Source: Plumapathes pennacea (lineage: Eukaryota > Cnidaria > Anthozoa > Antipatharia > Myriopathidae). From it: 64,000 nucleotides of DNA. The stretch is taken from positions 1,699,615-1,763,614 of the forward strand of contig OZ038465.1 in the NCBI GenBank assembly GCA_964036295.1. Reading direction: 5' to 3'. Positions 1 through 9,989 of this stretch are shown here, piece by piece. The notes under the pieces were generated by a model. It worked only from the letters and a program-made list of their open reading frames with translations. It was not told where the DNA came from and made no database searches. Numbering within the stretch: position 1 is the stretch's first letter; each line of letters opens with the position of its first letter. Made by a program: the position numbers and the translations under genes.

Positions 1-396
1 CCAGATGCTATAACACTGATATAGGTACTGATCTCCTGCATGTACATAAGAATAGTTTAAACAACACAAACCACAAACAGTATCACATTTACCTAACTCA
101 TCTTGTTCATCGGCTTCCCTCAGTCTGAGCCCCGCCTCTTGCACCAACTTCCCAAACACTGTCTGATCATGATGGGACTCAGGGTCGGCCTTAGCACGTT
201 TGGCTACAAATTAGAAGTGTAACAGAAATATAATACATCGGACATCTGCCCGTAGTTTGAACCTTTTTACGTTCTTCAACGACAGTTTCAGTTTTGTTCG
301 TTTCGGTTCGTTTTGTACCGCCATCCGTCGACGTCACTTACCGTTCGGGCCAGCATCGTCCGCCTTCTTTAGAGATTTGCGCTTAGCTCGCTTCAT
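1..396 (-). CDS. 5' end of an unrecognised lysine-rich, probably nuclear protein gene
   Basis: Partial gene running off the left edge. I read exon 1 at 342-396 (ATG at 396, first residues MKRAKRKSLKKADDAGPN, donor GTAAGT) and exon 2 at 93-203 (acceptor TTGTAG, donor GTAAAT). The 1/2 phases join cleanly. A possible third exon starts at 35 after a TGCAG acceptor and stays open to the window edge. The N-terminus has clusters of Lys/Arg (KRAKRKSLKK, AKRAK) that look like nuclear or nucleolar targeting signals. Exon 2 then encodes an amphipathic helix-like stretch (FGKLVQEAGLRLREADEQDE). I do not recognise the family. The gene is head to head with CCDC9, about 140-240 bp apart, which suggests a shared promoter. 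The exon 1-exon 2 join is well supported; the third exon is a guess. Confidence 0.5.
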
Positions 397-620
397 CCCT
401 GGTTTGACTCATCAGGCTCTCATCCTAGTCCAAACAGAGAAAGTTCCCAAAGAATAACAGAAAACCTTCACTGCTTTGAGATTCCCGCGAACACTTTGGA
501 ATCCAGTGCGCATGGGCAAAGTCCGCTGACAGGAAAAACTGGTGGCTCGCAATCAACAGAACATCGTTAGCGTTGTTGTCGTTTGAATGTTCGACCAAAG
601 GGAAAGATCCAGGCTTCTTT
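397..620. promoter_or_regulatory. Divergent promoter between the left-edge gene and CCDC9
   Basis: About 240 bp separates the ATG of the minus-strand gene (396) from the probable untranslated first exon of CCDC9, which ends at 632 with a GTAAGT donor. No TATA box is evident, as expected for housekeeping divergent promoters. The assignment rests on gene orientation and spacing only. Confidence 0.35.
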
Positions 621-1177
621 GAGCATCTTTGGGTAAGTCTATTGTAAATCAGCTGATTTCTGCATCACACCTTTGAAAGAAAATGCGATCGTGTTTAATG
701 ACGACTTGATATGAAGTCGCAAGAACAGCTGCTGACAAACAACACTGTAAACCCCTTCTCAATTCATCGGTTCTTCCGAAGCTATCCGAGTGTGCTTTGC
801 TTGGAAGACGTGGTAATAATTATTTCTCTGAAATCGGAAAAAGGGAATCCCGATACCGCTCAAAATACCTTAATTCTCGTCTCAGTTGATGTGATGATGC
901 ATGCACGCGGAAAATGCAATTATCCAGTTATTGTCTTCACGTGTAAACACGAGAAAAAGCGAAATTAGTCGTCTGTTTTGTTTCACAGTATTGTTTGCAC
1001 AGTCTTCTGATGTGTGATAAGTTTTCGTTTTTCCGCTCACTGGTTTCTCCTTTCTTGCCACTTTTTCATCACAAAACGTTCGAAACTGTAAAATTCATTT
1101 CCAAGGCTCCTCAAAGTAGAATTAAATTATGTCTTGCTTTTTTCATATGTGTGATTAGGTTTTTGCTTGGAATAAAG

Positions 1178-2764
1178 ATGGATGAGGATAGAGCAAAAAA
1201 GGAGGCAGCACTGGAGGAGAAAATGAAGCTCATCAGGAAGAAAAATGAAGAGCACTTAAAAAGACTGAAGGAAATTGAGGAAGACAAGGCTAATGCAGAC
1301 ACGTATAGTGATCAGGTGGCCCATAAGAGTCCCAGAAACAACATGACTGGGGTAAGGAAGGAAAGCCCATCTGTGACTAAGCAGTTCCAAAGAGGCAGAG
1401 GTCGGCTACTGTCAAAAATGAGCCAAGAAACTTTGAGGGCAAAAGATTTGGAAGAAAAGAGAAAACAGAACATCAAGAGACAAGAAGAAGAACTAAAGAG
1501 AAGCAGTGTGGGTCAAAGTCCAGCATCCAGCTTTTTGGCAGATGACAGAAGGGTCGACATGGGCAAGACAACAAGACGGTCACCTCATTCCTATGGAGGG
1601 ACTCACTTTGATGGTGCTGTCAACAGGATGAGCAGAGATCGAAGTCACTTCAAGCTCTGGGGAAATAATCCTGAAATGTGTATGACTGGAAAGGAACGGC
1701 TCGAATACAGGGAGTGGAAGGAAGAAAGGAAAGAAATAGATGCCAGTAGGAAAGCAAGGCAAAAGAAGGGGGAACAGTGGTCTCGGGAGTGGGATCAAAA
1801 GAAAGAGTGGGACAAAAAAAGAGGAATGTGGCTGGATTCAAACAGTAGTAGAGTGAGGAGAAATGAGTCACCAAGAATAAGTGCAGAGGATAGCTGGGGA
1901 GAGGACACTTCTGAGAAAGTATGGGATGGAAAGAATAGGAGATGGGTGGATCCTAAGGAGGCAGTATCGTTTGAACCAGAGGAAGACTGGGGAAAAGCTG
2001 AGCAACAGGAAAAGAACCCCAGCTCAAGTGCAAGGAAAGAAAGGTACTCAAGTTCCTCAGAAGGCTCTGGAGATGGAAGAAGTCTGAAAACCTCACAGCA
2101 CCATGCAGGCAGCAAAAGCTGTGAGAACCCCGAACAGTCTGAAAGTAGAAAGTGTGTCAATGATTTAAGACTCAAAATTAAAAGCCCAAGAGAAAATCAG
2201 CCTCCTGTGCCAGAAGACAACACACAAGATGTTTCTAATAAAGGCAAAACTGGCTTGGGTGACAGTTCAGCTGCCAAAGGGGAAGATGTGCCAGCCAGTG
2301 CCAAACCACAAGGGGTGAAAGTCAGAAGACAGAGAGGCTCATCTGGCAAGGAACCTGTACCTAAAACCAAAGAATCTCAGAATGTAGAAAAAGAGGGCAT
2401 AATTCAAAAGGGAGAAGAGGAAAGGAATGAGGACGAGTTGGGAAAAGAGGTTAACAGAACAGATTATGAAGCTGATGAAACGGTGTTCATCCAAGACCAA
2501 AGAGCTCAAGAATGCAAGGGAGGTGATGAAGTTAAGGAAGCACAGGAAGATGATAACAGTAATAATACTCAGCTTGGAGATGATGCAGCAAGGAGAGAAG
2601 AAAATAAACAAGAACAGTCAGAGAAAAGAAAACAAGAAAGCTTTGACTTTGTGCCCATTTCACCTTTAGACAAAGAGGGGGTTCCTTTAGAATGGGGAGA
2701 TGCAGAAATTGATGAAGAGCAATTAGTGCTGGACACTGCTGAAATAAGAATGGTAACTCATTAA
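1178..2764 (+). CDS. CCDC9: Coiled-coil domain-containing protein 9 (CCDC9/CCDC9B family)
   Basis: One uninterrupted coding exon of 528 residues starting at ATG 1178 (MDEDRAKKEAALEEKMKLI). The open frame continues upstream to about 995, but that part is intron: a pyrimidine-rich acceptor ending TGATTAG lies at 1158, and an untranslated exon with a GTAAGT donor ends at 632. Order of parts: an N-terminal coiled coil (residues about 2-40); a basic linker with QRGRGR; the family motif SMTG-type block here as MTGKERLEYREWKEERKEID (about 170-190) followed by GEQWSREWD; then acidic low-complexity sequence; and a C-terminal EWGDAEID motif resembling the vertebrate DWGEEVE end. In vertebrates CCDC9 associates with the exon junction complex and RNA; that is family knowledge. 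AATAAA lies at 3431. Confidence 0.85.
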   Translation: MDEDRAKKEAALEEKMKLIRKKNEEHLKRLKEIEEDKANADTYSDQVAHKSPRNNMTGVRKESPSVTKQFQRGRGRLLSKMSQETLRAKDLEEKRKQNIKRQEEELKRSSVGQSPASSFLADDRRVDMGKTTRRSPHSYGGTHFDGAVNRMSRDRSHFKLWGNNPEMCMTGKERLEYREWKEERKEIDASRKARQKKGEQWSREWDQKKEWDKKRGMWLDSNSSRVRRNESPRISAEDSWGEDTSEKVWDGKNRRWVDPKEAVSFEPEEDWGKAEQQEKNPSSSARKERYSSSSEGSGDGRSLKTSQHHAGSKSCENPEQSESRKCVNDLRLKIKSPRENQPPVPEDNTQDVSNKGKTGLGDSSAAKGEDVPASAKPQGVKVRRQRGSSGKEPVPKTKESQNVEKEGIIQKGEEERNEDELGKEVNRTDYEADETVFIQDQRAQECKGGDEVKEAQEDDNSNNTQLGDDAARREENKQEQSEKRKQESFDFVPISPLDKEGVPLEWGDAEIDEEQLVLDTAEIRMVTH

Positions 2765-2831
2765 GCTAAATTGTTTAACATTTTAATAGTATACATGTAA
2801 TTTAGATGCAGAAGCAAAATTAGCCAAGCAA

Positions 2832-3066
2832 CCTGGGCCCGGTTCTTCATAAGAATCCAGGATTAACTAAATTCTTTCTCTCGACCTCTCTGCCAATAGA
2901 CTGCAGGGTTTTGTTCGAAGATAGATTTAAAAGCTTTTTCCAGATTAAAACGTATCAAGGAAATCGTTGTGGACGAAACCTTCACATTTTCAGGCATATA
3001 AATGACAAGAAAGTTTAGACCTAATCCAGGATTAGACTAATCATGCTTTGAAAAACCAGGTCCTGG
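2832..3066. mobile_element. MITE with about 40-bp imperfect terminal inverted repeats
   Basis: The segment opens with CCTGGGCCCGGTTCTTCATA and the motif AATCCAGGATTAA. It closes with the inverted version, AATCCAGGATTAG followed by TTTGAAAAACCAGGTCCTGG. The two ends are reverse complements with scattered mismatches, and no open frame lies between them. It sits in the 3' untranslated or downstream region of CCDC9. I could not define a target duplication. Confidence 0.6.
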
Positions 3067-4306
3067 GTGAGAGCCTCTGTGCATAAATGAAGCACTTTCC
3101 CTTGACAACCAAGGCACAAAGCAGTAGTAATAACTTTTGTCATTGTTGTACACCTTTCAGTCATCACCCTTGCACTGAAGTGTTCGTACATTCAGTGAAA
3201 TAATTAATACCTGATAAACATGCCATAAGGACCACTGTAATTTTATGCATACAGTGTCATGTATTTTATAATGGTTTTATTTTTAAAGTAGGCATTGTAC
3301 ATAGGTGAGTACCAGTAAATTATGAAAGATGTGGTACAGCATATTCAACACCCTTGAAAGGAAGTTGATCTTATGGTGATTTGTATAAAAGCAGCTTACC
3401 TGTTCATACAGACCTGAACATAATTTAAATAATAAAGAACATCCATGTAACCGAGGCTGCTTTTGCTTGAACATTATTTTGTAGTTTACAACTGCTCAGT
3501 CAAACTATCTATCAGCTGTTTCAGAAAGCCAGATACATACTGTACCATACCAAGAATTCTTTGGTCAATATATTTCAGCAGGGCAGTTGATACCAGTGTT
3601 TCTATACTGGAGGGGTAGCCCTGTATAAATATTTTATGGTAATATAATAATCAAAGCAAAGTGAACACACAAAGTAGTGTCATGGCCTGAAAGAGTTCTT
3701 TAAAATATGGACTGCCAAAAGTCCAGACCAGCCCTATGAATTATTTGTTTAACTTCATATTCTAAAACTTAACATTTCCAACTTATTTTGACATGTTCCA
3801 TAGTATTATATTTAAACTATGCCCCAAGAAATATACATAGCAGGATTACACACATAAGTGTCTGGTAAGTTACAGTGTTTATTATCCAGCAGTGTGCAAT
3901 ATGGATATATTTTGCACATTACTAAGGGGTTATTTTATACTAGTTACCAGCAATGTTCATGTTACTAGGGCCAAGGTACTGTATAACAATAGGGAATGTT
4001 CAGTTCTGCTCTTATTGCCACTGTGACTGAAGGGATTGAGACTCAACACATCTGTACAAATCCATGTTGATCACAAGTTCACACGTTTATTCAATATTAG
4101 ATCAAAGATACAAAAGTTTTAATTTTCCATACTCAAATTATTGCACAAGCAGACATTTCCACTGAAGCTTTCAAAACTAAGAGTACAGTCTTTACAGTTG
4201 TATCAACCAGATCAACAAACAGTTACAAAATTCTAGATTACATCACAATATAACATTATTGTTCTGTGTGATCTACTACACTGTAGATGTGGAAGACTGT
4301 CCTTCT
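3067..4306. other. CCDC9 3' UTR and intergenic sequence
   Basis: AT-rich sequence with no coding signal. An AATAAA at 3431-3436 could end the CCDC9 transcript. From the other strand, TTTATT at 4086-4091 (AATAAA on minus) is a likely polyadenylation signal for the glutaredoxin gene, about 220 nt past its stop. Confidence 0.4.
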
Positions 4307-5068
4307 TCAGTTTTGTACCATTTTTGCCAGCTCTCCACTGTTCTTAAGTGCATTGGTTTCATCTCCACCTCCAATACATTTTCCACCAATAAACACCCGA
4401 GGAACCTGCACAAAAGAATCAAGGGTTTTGATTAAACTTGAAACCAAAATACTGTATGGAATGGTGGTAAAGTGATGGCAGTATTGACATCTTGTTCATT
4501 TAAAATTGAGGAAGGCTGTGCTTGCAAACATGATGGGGAAAGTGAGGCACATTTTGCCCCCTCCTAAACCAAGGCAAACTTTTTGTGCCCCCTATCCATT
4601 CATACAGTATCACTAGCAACAGTCAAAAATTGGTCGTTGTTAAGGTTCAAATGTAAAAGTCTGATGTTGTCACACTTCGATATAGCATAAGTCTTGTTGA
4701 CACAGCAAAAAGAAAACATGACGCAGCAAATTTCTGACACGTTTAAACTCTAAATCAGAACAATCAATAATTCACCGAATTGTATCGAGCTAGTTTCAAT
4801 AACATACCGTCCTGGCGCCAGTCATTTCACGCAGAACATCCATTATGGCGTTGCTATCAAGATCGCTTCTTTCATCAAGTTCGATGAGAACAAATTCGGC
4901 ATTAACCTCCTTAAGGGCTTTCTTTGCCTTCGTGCAAAACGGACAGTAGCTCTTAGAGAATACTACCACTTTGTTAGCACCGATCTGCTGCTCTATAAAA
5001 GCTTTAGCTTCACCTTTTCCCATGTTGATGTTCGAACTCGTCGCGCCCATGTAAAGAGAACTGAACAA
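4307..5068 (-). CDS. Dithiol glutaredoxin, CPFC active site (Grx1/Grx2-like)
   Basis: Two coding exons: 4808-5068 and 4307-4405, joined in phase 0 at ...GART/VPRVFIGG. The product is 119 residues from ATG 5068, or 113 from ATG 5050. The thioredoxin-fold features are complete: a KVVVFSKSYCPFC active site (about residues 33-45), the cis-proline TVPRVF, and the GG-x-D/E motif GGKCIGGGDET that binds glutathione. Family function is GSH-dependent reduction of protein disulfides and mixed disulfides. Starting at 5050 gives MGATSSN, a match to the N-myristoylation pattern (Gly2, Ser6), so that start may direct membrane attachment. A second, related first exon lies 900 bp upstream (5946-6152). AATAAA on this strand is at 4086-4091. 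Confidence 0.88.
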
Positions 5069-5945
5069 ACTTCTAATTAATTCAACTGGTGCTCAATCCA
5101 GGCCCTCCCGGTTAAGAGACTATGATAGACCTGGGGACAAGGGTAAAAATCGCGTGCTCAGTTGATGTACTGCGCGCTTTTGGCTGTAAATAAAAATTTT
5201 CCCTCGTGTAGCTGTCGACCTTTGAAGAAAACATCGTCTCTTTAGCTGTCGGTCTAGACGATACAAATTTGCAGTCATATAATCAGGCCCCAATGTGGAC
5301 ATCAGGCACCCCATGAATAATAATACCGTTTCGAGTTTCCCTGAGGCAGTTTATCACTGTTTCCGAAAACAAACGGACGTCTTAGGTTAGCAGATCATTC
5401 GCGGTGACACACTTTTCTGCTCTTTGTACCATGTCATGCTGAAGCATGCATCCGGGTTTAAATGCGACATCAGATCCGAGCCAATGAACTCCTAACTTCT
5501 CTTCCATGCCAGGCAAACGATTCTTACATTTCATAAACACTTGATATTCAGTTTCTTATTCAAAATAATGCCAATAAAGGCGCAAAAGTTAGCCGAGACG
5601 ATCCAGACAATCATCAAGGTGTGCCGCGAGTCAAACGATCGAAGCGAATGAAAACGTCGCCAGCAACCGGTTAACCGAAAACTGATGGAGAAGGCACCAG
5701 CGCTGTTACTCCAGGCAGACGATTCAGTTATGAACCAGCATGTCCCGGTTTGATGAAAACCCCACTGATGACTAGTCAGAGGGCTCAGGAGCCAATATCT
5801 GAGCCCCGCGTCGATATCCAGCTGCCAGACTGCACGCACCTCACAGCTGGTCAAGATTCGTCTTCCGTGTTATTTAAATTAAAAAAGGCAAACCCGTTTT
5901 AAATTTCCGGATCTTTAGTGCTGCACTGATAGATGCTGTACATAC

Positions 5946-6152
5946 CGTTTTTGCACCGGTCAACTCTGCCAGAGCGTCGAGGATGGCTTGTCCATCTTCA
6001 CGCTTGTCGAGCTCGAACACGACATAGTCGTAATTTTCGGCTCCTACTTCCACGAGCGCTGCTTTTGCCTTCTTACTAAAAGGGCAGAAGGTCTTAGAGA
6101 AGACAACAATCTTGTGAGAGCTGATCTGCTCCTGTACAAAGGCGCTGGCCAT
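5946..6152 (-). CDS. Glutaredoxin alternative or duplicated first exon, CPFS active site
   Basis: An open exon of 69 residues begins at ATG 6152 (MASAFVQEQISSHKIVVFSK). It ends at a GTATGT donor right after ...LTGAKT, exactly the phase and position of the donor in the downstream glutaredoxin exon. The active site reads CPFS, so the resolving cysteine is Ser, making it monothiol in form. I searched 5100-5870 by eye for a second exon (VPRVFIGG-type) and found none. It therefore either splices to the exon at 4307-4405, as an alternative first exon of the same gene, or is an orphaned duplicate. A MITE insertion ends 15 bp upstream of the ATG. Confidence 0.65.
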
Positions 6153-6159
6153 CTTTAAG

Positions 6160-6416
6160 TTATGCACCCGGGGGGGAGGGGGGGGGGGGGGGGGGGAGTT
6201 GGGGTACTCCTCAAAATTTTGGGCCCTATTTCAGACCAAAATTTTCGATTTTCGACCCTATTTCAGACCGAAACAGTGCAATTTTTGACCCTATTTCAGA
6301 CCAAATATCCAAATATCCGATATTTCAGACTAAAATGCTGAAAATGATACCCTTTGGGGCGGCACATACCTATATGGCTCATATATAGGTCGAGTACCCT
6401 CCTCGGGGTTATGCAC
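6160..6416. mobile_element. Non-autonomous DNA transposon (MITE) with 8-bp target duplication
   Basis: The element spans 6168-6408 and is flanked on both sides by identical TTATGCAC (6160-6167 and 6409-6416). Its ends are imperfect inverted repeats of the type CCCCGAGGAGGGTACTC, with one end expanded into a long G run (about 6169-6196). The interior repeats the phrase CCCTATTTCAGACC three times. The 8-bp duplication is typical of hAT-type elements. No coding capacity. It lies in the 5' UTR or core promoter of the CPFS glutaredoxin exon. Confidence 0.8.
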
Positions 6417-6589
6417 AACTGCCATAATAATTCATTCGCACTCACTTTGTAATGTTTACTTGATTATCGGGATCATGGTAGGTTATGGGCCCAGCGTCTT
6501 TCGTACTTGTTCAAGCTCAGAAAAAGCACTTATTGTTTTTCTAGTTCATAGAATGCACCGGTGTTCGTGTTGGGACAAGCATCGGTTTC

Positions 6590-6840
6590 CCTCTCAATAT
6601 AATAGATGTTTAAACACCTTTCAAGTTCAGAACCAACACCGCCTAACAAGTTCAGTTTAAACACCGCTGAAGTTTAGTTTAAACACCGTGCAAGTTCATA
6701 TCAAACACCGACCAAGTTCAAAACAAACACCGTTCAAGTTCAGTTCGAATACCGCGGAACAAGTTCAGATCAAACACCGACCAAGTTAAAAAAAAACACC
6801 GCTCAAATTTAGTAAATACACCGATCAATGGAATTGTGCT
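6590..6840. repeat. Degenerate minisatellite, unit about 24 bp
   Basis: About nine tandem degenerate units built on CAAGTTCAGNTCAAACACCG. From about 6845 to 6930 the same motif appears in reverse (TGAACTT with GGTG), so the array has an inverted partner. Noncoding. Confidence 0.6.
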
Positions 6841-7131
6841 TGTTTTGAACTTGATACGTGATTGTACTGAACTTCATAGGTGATTGTTATGAATCTGAAC
6901 GGTGCTCTAACTGAAATAAACTTGGTCACGCGATCACTGATAAACGCTGTGCACAATGATCGCTGGCTCTTTTTGTCCCACATTCCTTGATTTTATACAT
7001 CGATCGAATCGATCTTCCAGAATACTGTAGTCGCCTGTTCAGCAACCTTCTGGTTCAACATTCAGGACACGATTGAGGTAATTTAGCGAACTTGAAATTT
7101 ACATCAGCTTGAGAATGCACCTGAATATAAG

Positions 7132-7492
7132 AGGGCCTGGATGGGATTCACTGTTAAGTGTTATGAATTTTTTACTGTAAGTGTTATGAAGCCAAATAAA
7201 TTAATGTTAAGTGTTATGTAAATAAATACAGTTAAGTGTTACAAGACTAGATATTAAATAAAACATGACAAGATGGCCTAGATGGGGTTTACTGCTAAGT
7301 GTTATGGGCCTGGATTTTTTACTGTTAAGTGTCAAGTGTTATGTAAATAAGTACAGTTAAGTGTTACAAGACTAGCTAGATATTAAATAAAACAAGGCAA
7401 GATGGCCTAGATGGGGTTTACTGCTAAGTGTTATGGGCCTGAATTTTTTACTGTTAAGTGTAATGCAACCCCCCCCCCCCCCCCCCAGCCCT
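7132..7492. mobile_element. MITE with poly-C end and an internal tandem duplication
   Basis: Starts AGGGCCTGGATGGG and ends in a run of about 17 C followed by AGCCCT, giving short inverted ends AGGGC(C/T). The flanks AATATAAG and CATATAAA may be a decayed 8-bp target duplication. The interior holds two copies of a roughly 150-bp unit with many TTACTGTTAAGTGTTATG motifs. It belongs to the same family as the shorter copy at 8328. Confidence 0.6.
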
Positions 7493-8319
7493 CATATAAA
7501 GCACCATGTTGCAACCATTTCACTGTTTTTCACAGTTGATTTGGCATATGACTCTGGCAAAATATGTTTGTGCAAAAACATTTCACTCTTCCTTGTAACC
7601 AACAAAACTTCTCTTCAGGGTTGCTTCACCCTGTACATACAGTTCAAAAGTTAAGTATAGACTTGACAGATCAAAAATATTGAACAGTTGCCATTTTTCT
7701 TGTTTAATCAGTCATTTCAATATCTCCTTCTGTTAACAAGAATACATCAGTATCTGTAAATATAAATAATTATGTCTACATCAACCTCTTCCCTGACTGC
7801 ATCTATAGTAGTCTATCCAGTTTTAATCTGTACATTTTCTTGCTTCTGATCCTGTTCTACCTGGTCATGTTGTCCATGCTATTTCTGCACCTGAACTAAA
7901 AGCTTCTGTAGAGAAACAAACAGAACCTTAGACCAACTGTATCTACAATATTCAGCACTCCCCACTACACATGTCGGCAGCCACAGAAATATTACACATG
8001 TCTAACATGTAACCTGGCAATCCTATTTGAGGGCATTTTAATTTTACATATCAAGAACCTGAGCATGAGATCTATAGAGTAAATCAAGATAGTCAATGAC
8101 TTTTGAGGCAGCTCTCACAAGTACACGACTATCGATCGATCATTGTTGACCACTATGTCAGCCAATATACAACACCCAGCCTGTAACTGATTGAAATCAA
8201 TATTGATTTCCTGGTCAGTTCCTATATATTTGATTGTACACATCAGGTCAGGCAATATATTTTGCAACAAAACTGAATCTTTCTCATTTAAGATTACTTT
8301 GATTCCCAATTCATTAGAA
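7493..8319. other. No recognisable gene
   Basis: AT-rich sequence. One minus-strand frame at 8115-8330 is open and looks protein-like (ILNEKDSVLLQNILPDLM) but has no Met start, clear splice sites or family match. Confidence 0.3.
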
Positions 8320-8446
8320 CCTAAAGGAGGGCCAAGATGGGGTTTACTGTTAAGTGTTATGGGCCTGAATTTTTTACTGTTAAGTGTCATGCAGACCCCC
8401 TACACCCCCCCCCCCCCCCCCCCCCTCATCTAGGCCCTCCTAAAGG
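8320..8446. mobile_element. Short poly-C MITE with exact 8-bp target duplication
   Basis: The element is 8328-8438 (111 bp). It is flanked by identical CCTAAAGG at 8320-8327 and 8439-8446. The ends are inverted repeats AGGGCCAAGATG and AGGGCCTAGATG. The internal GGTTTACTGTTAAGTGTTAT block and long C run match the copy at 7132-7492. Confidence 0.8.
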
Positions 8447-9211
8447 TGTGACCACAATATATTTACACATAATTTGCAAAAGCAAGTATTCATGCATGCA
8501 GCATTTAGTTGCAAATGAAAAGATTTCATGTTTAGTTTACAGTTGGGCAGAGAAAAATGGCAACACTTTCAGTATCACTATTATCTTAAAATCACTAAAT
8601 ATTTTTTATGCTGACATTCATTATTCTTTTTAAATATGCGGTTTTGTATTTATTTCACGATGTCTTGCGTTGTAAAATGGGCTATGTGCCACATCGGAAA
8701 ACGAAAAATTCCTAGACATCTCTGATTCTGGGTAGGAAAATAAATATTTTAAAGAGTTTCCTTGGAATATAAACTGTGAAAATTCGTCGACAGCGAACTG
8801 GCAGCTGAGGTCGACTTTATAATTTAAAAAATGATTAAGACATTATTGATGAACCTCGAAATAAAACCGCTTTTACAGTTCGTAAAAGAGCATACTTGAA
8901 TAAATCTGATAAATGTATATAGCATAAAACTATAATGCCGGCTCGTTGACCTTTGTTTCGTACGTATGAAAACGTCACGATCCGCAACATTTTTATCACC
9001 ACAAGGCGGTGTTATTGTTACAAACCCGTAATCGTTGAAATCAGCATGGTGGTTTGGATGCAAGCAAAACGCGGAAAACTTTAACTGTACGGAACCACGC
9101 GATATTTATGTATCAATTTTCAATTGATACTTCAATTTAACCCTCGAGCTTTGCGGCTCGTCATTCAACCGCATCTGAGTTTTCCATGCGAAGATATCCG
9201 TTAAAAATGAT
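8447..9211. other. Intergenic sequence and RD3 3' flank
   Basis: No coding signal or repeat structure that I can name. It contains the region downstream of the RD3 stop codon at 9212. Confidence 0.3.
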
Positions 9212-9790
9212 TTACACAGGCAACTCCGCAAGGGGAACGAAATCAGACATACTTTTAACACGTCTTGTATCACCGACCGTCGTTTCGTGTGATGTCGAAG
9301 GAGCTGGATAGACTTTGCTGGACGACTGGCTCTTCAAGTTCCTCAAGTTTGACATGCTCCTTGTGATCCAGTTCATCATGGTATCTCCCTCATTGTCGGG
9401 TTTTTCTGTCAAATATTTTTCAATAATAGTTCTCATTATTCGCGGCAGTTCGTCCGGCCGGCGCGCTATCCCATCGACTAACGCCCGAAACTGCGTGATT
9501 ATTTCACTGCAGTCTTTCGCTTCGACCCGGGATGCCAGACTCTCCAATGCTAGCCGCTCTATCTGGGGAATCTCGTAAGATTTTACAGGAGCCGTTGCAA
9601 GCCAGCTATAGTCGGCCAAGTTGCGTCTTTTCTTCGCTTCTTTATCCTGGTTACGAGAGAGACGTTCTACATCTTTGATTTGAGTTTCTAACTCCATCAT
9701 GAGCGCTTCACACACAAGAACTGAGTCCGATTTTGCAGGGGGGCCTTCATTTTTGTGAAAATTTAGGCCTAGTACAGATAAGGACACCAT
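9212..9790 (-). CDS. RD3-domain protein (retinal degeneration 3 family)
   Basis: Single-exon frame of 192 residues from ATG 9790 (MVSLSVLGLNFHKNEG). The open frame extends four codons further without an ATG. The RD3 family signature covers about residues 25-120: LVCEALMMELETQIKDVERL, a short basic linker, DYSWLATAPVKSYEIPQIERLALE, then a four-helix pattern with ITQFRALVD and RIMRTIIEKYL. Human RD3 has the matching ETLMMELTGQMREAERQQ and DYSWLAS blocks at the same spacing and is about 195 residues long. RD3 binds and inhibits retinal membrane guanylyl cyclases and aids their trafficking. In a cnidarian the likely role is control of a membrane guanylyl cyclase, which is inference. The tail is Ser-rich and ends LAELPV. 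Confidence 0.85.
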   Translation of the reverse strand: MVSLSVLGLNFHKNEGPPAKSDSVLVCEALMMELETQIKDVERLSRNQDKEAKKRRNLADYSWLATAPVKSYEIPQIERLALESLASRVEAKDCSEIITQFRALVDGIARRPDELPRIMRTIIEKYLTEKPDNEGDTMMNWITRSMSNLRNLKSQSSSKVYPAPSTSHETTVGDTRRVKSMSDFVPLAELPV

Positions 9791-9989
9791 CAAGAAAATC
9801 AAGACTTCTTCAGACAGCGACTAAAATACATCCGAAGGCCATAAATATCGAACATTTGTTGTCATGAAACAAAGGTTTCACGTCACGCACTCGGCACGCG
9901 CTAACCAATCAGCTGGAAGAACTCCCAGGCCTCTCTCTTTTTGCCCACTGATATTTAAAATACAATAATTTAGCACCTTTGTTGTATTA

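Noticed and set aside
995..1177. Upstream extension of the CCDC9 reading frame
   Set aside because: It lies before a good 3' splice acceptor (TGATTAG at 1158), its residues are unlike CCDC9, and the family N-terminus starts at ATG 1178.
5531..5854. 107-codon minus-strand frame between the glutaredoxin exons
   Set aside because: No ATG context, splice logic or recognisable domain; it does not encode a glutaredoxin second exon.
8115..8390. Minus-strand frame overlapping the poly-C MITE
   Set aside because: Half of it is MITE sequence; the other half looks protein-like but has no start or splice sites.
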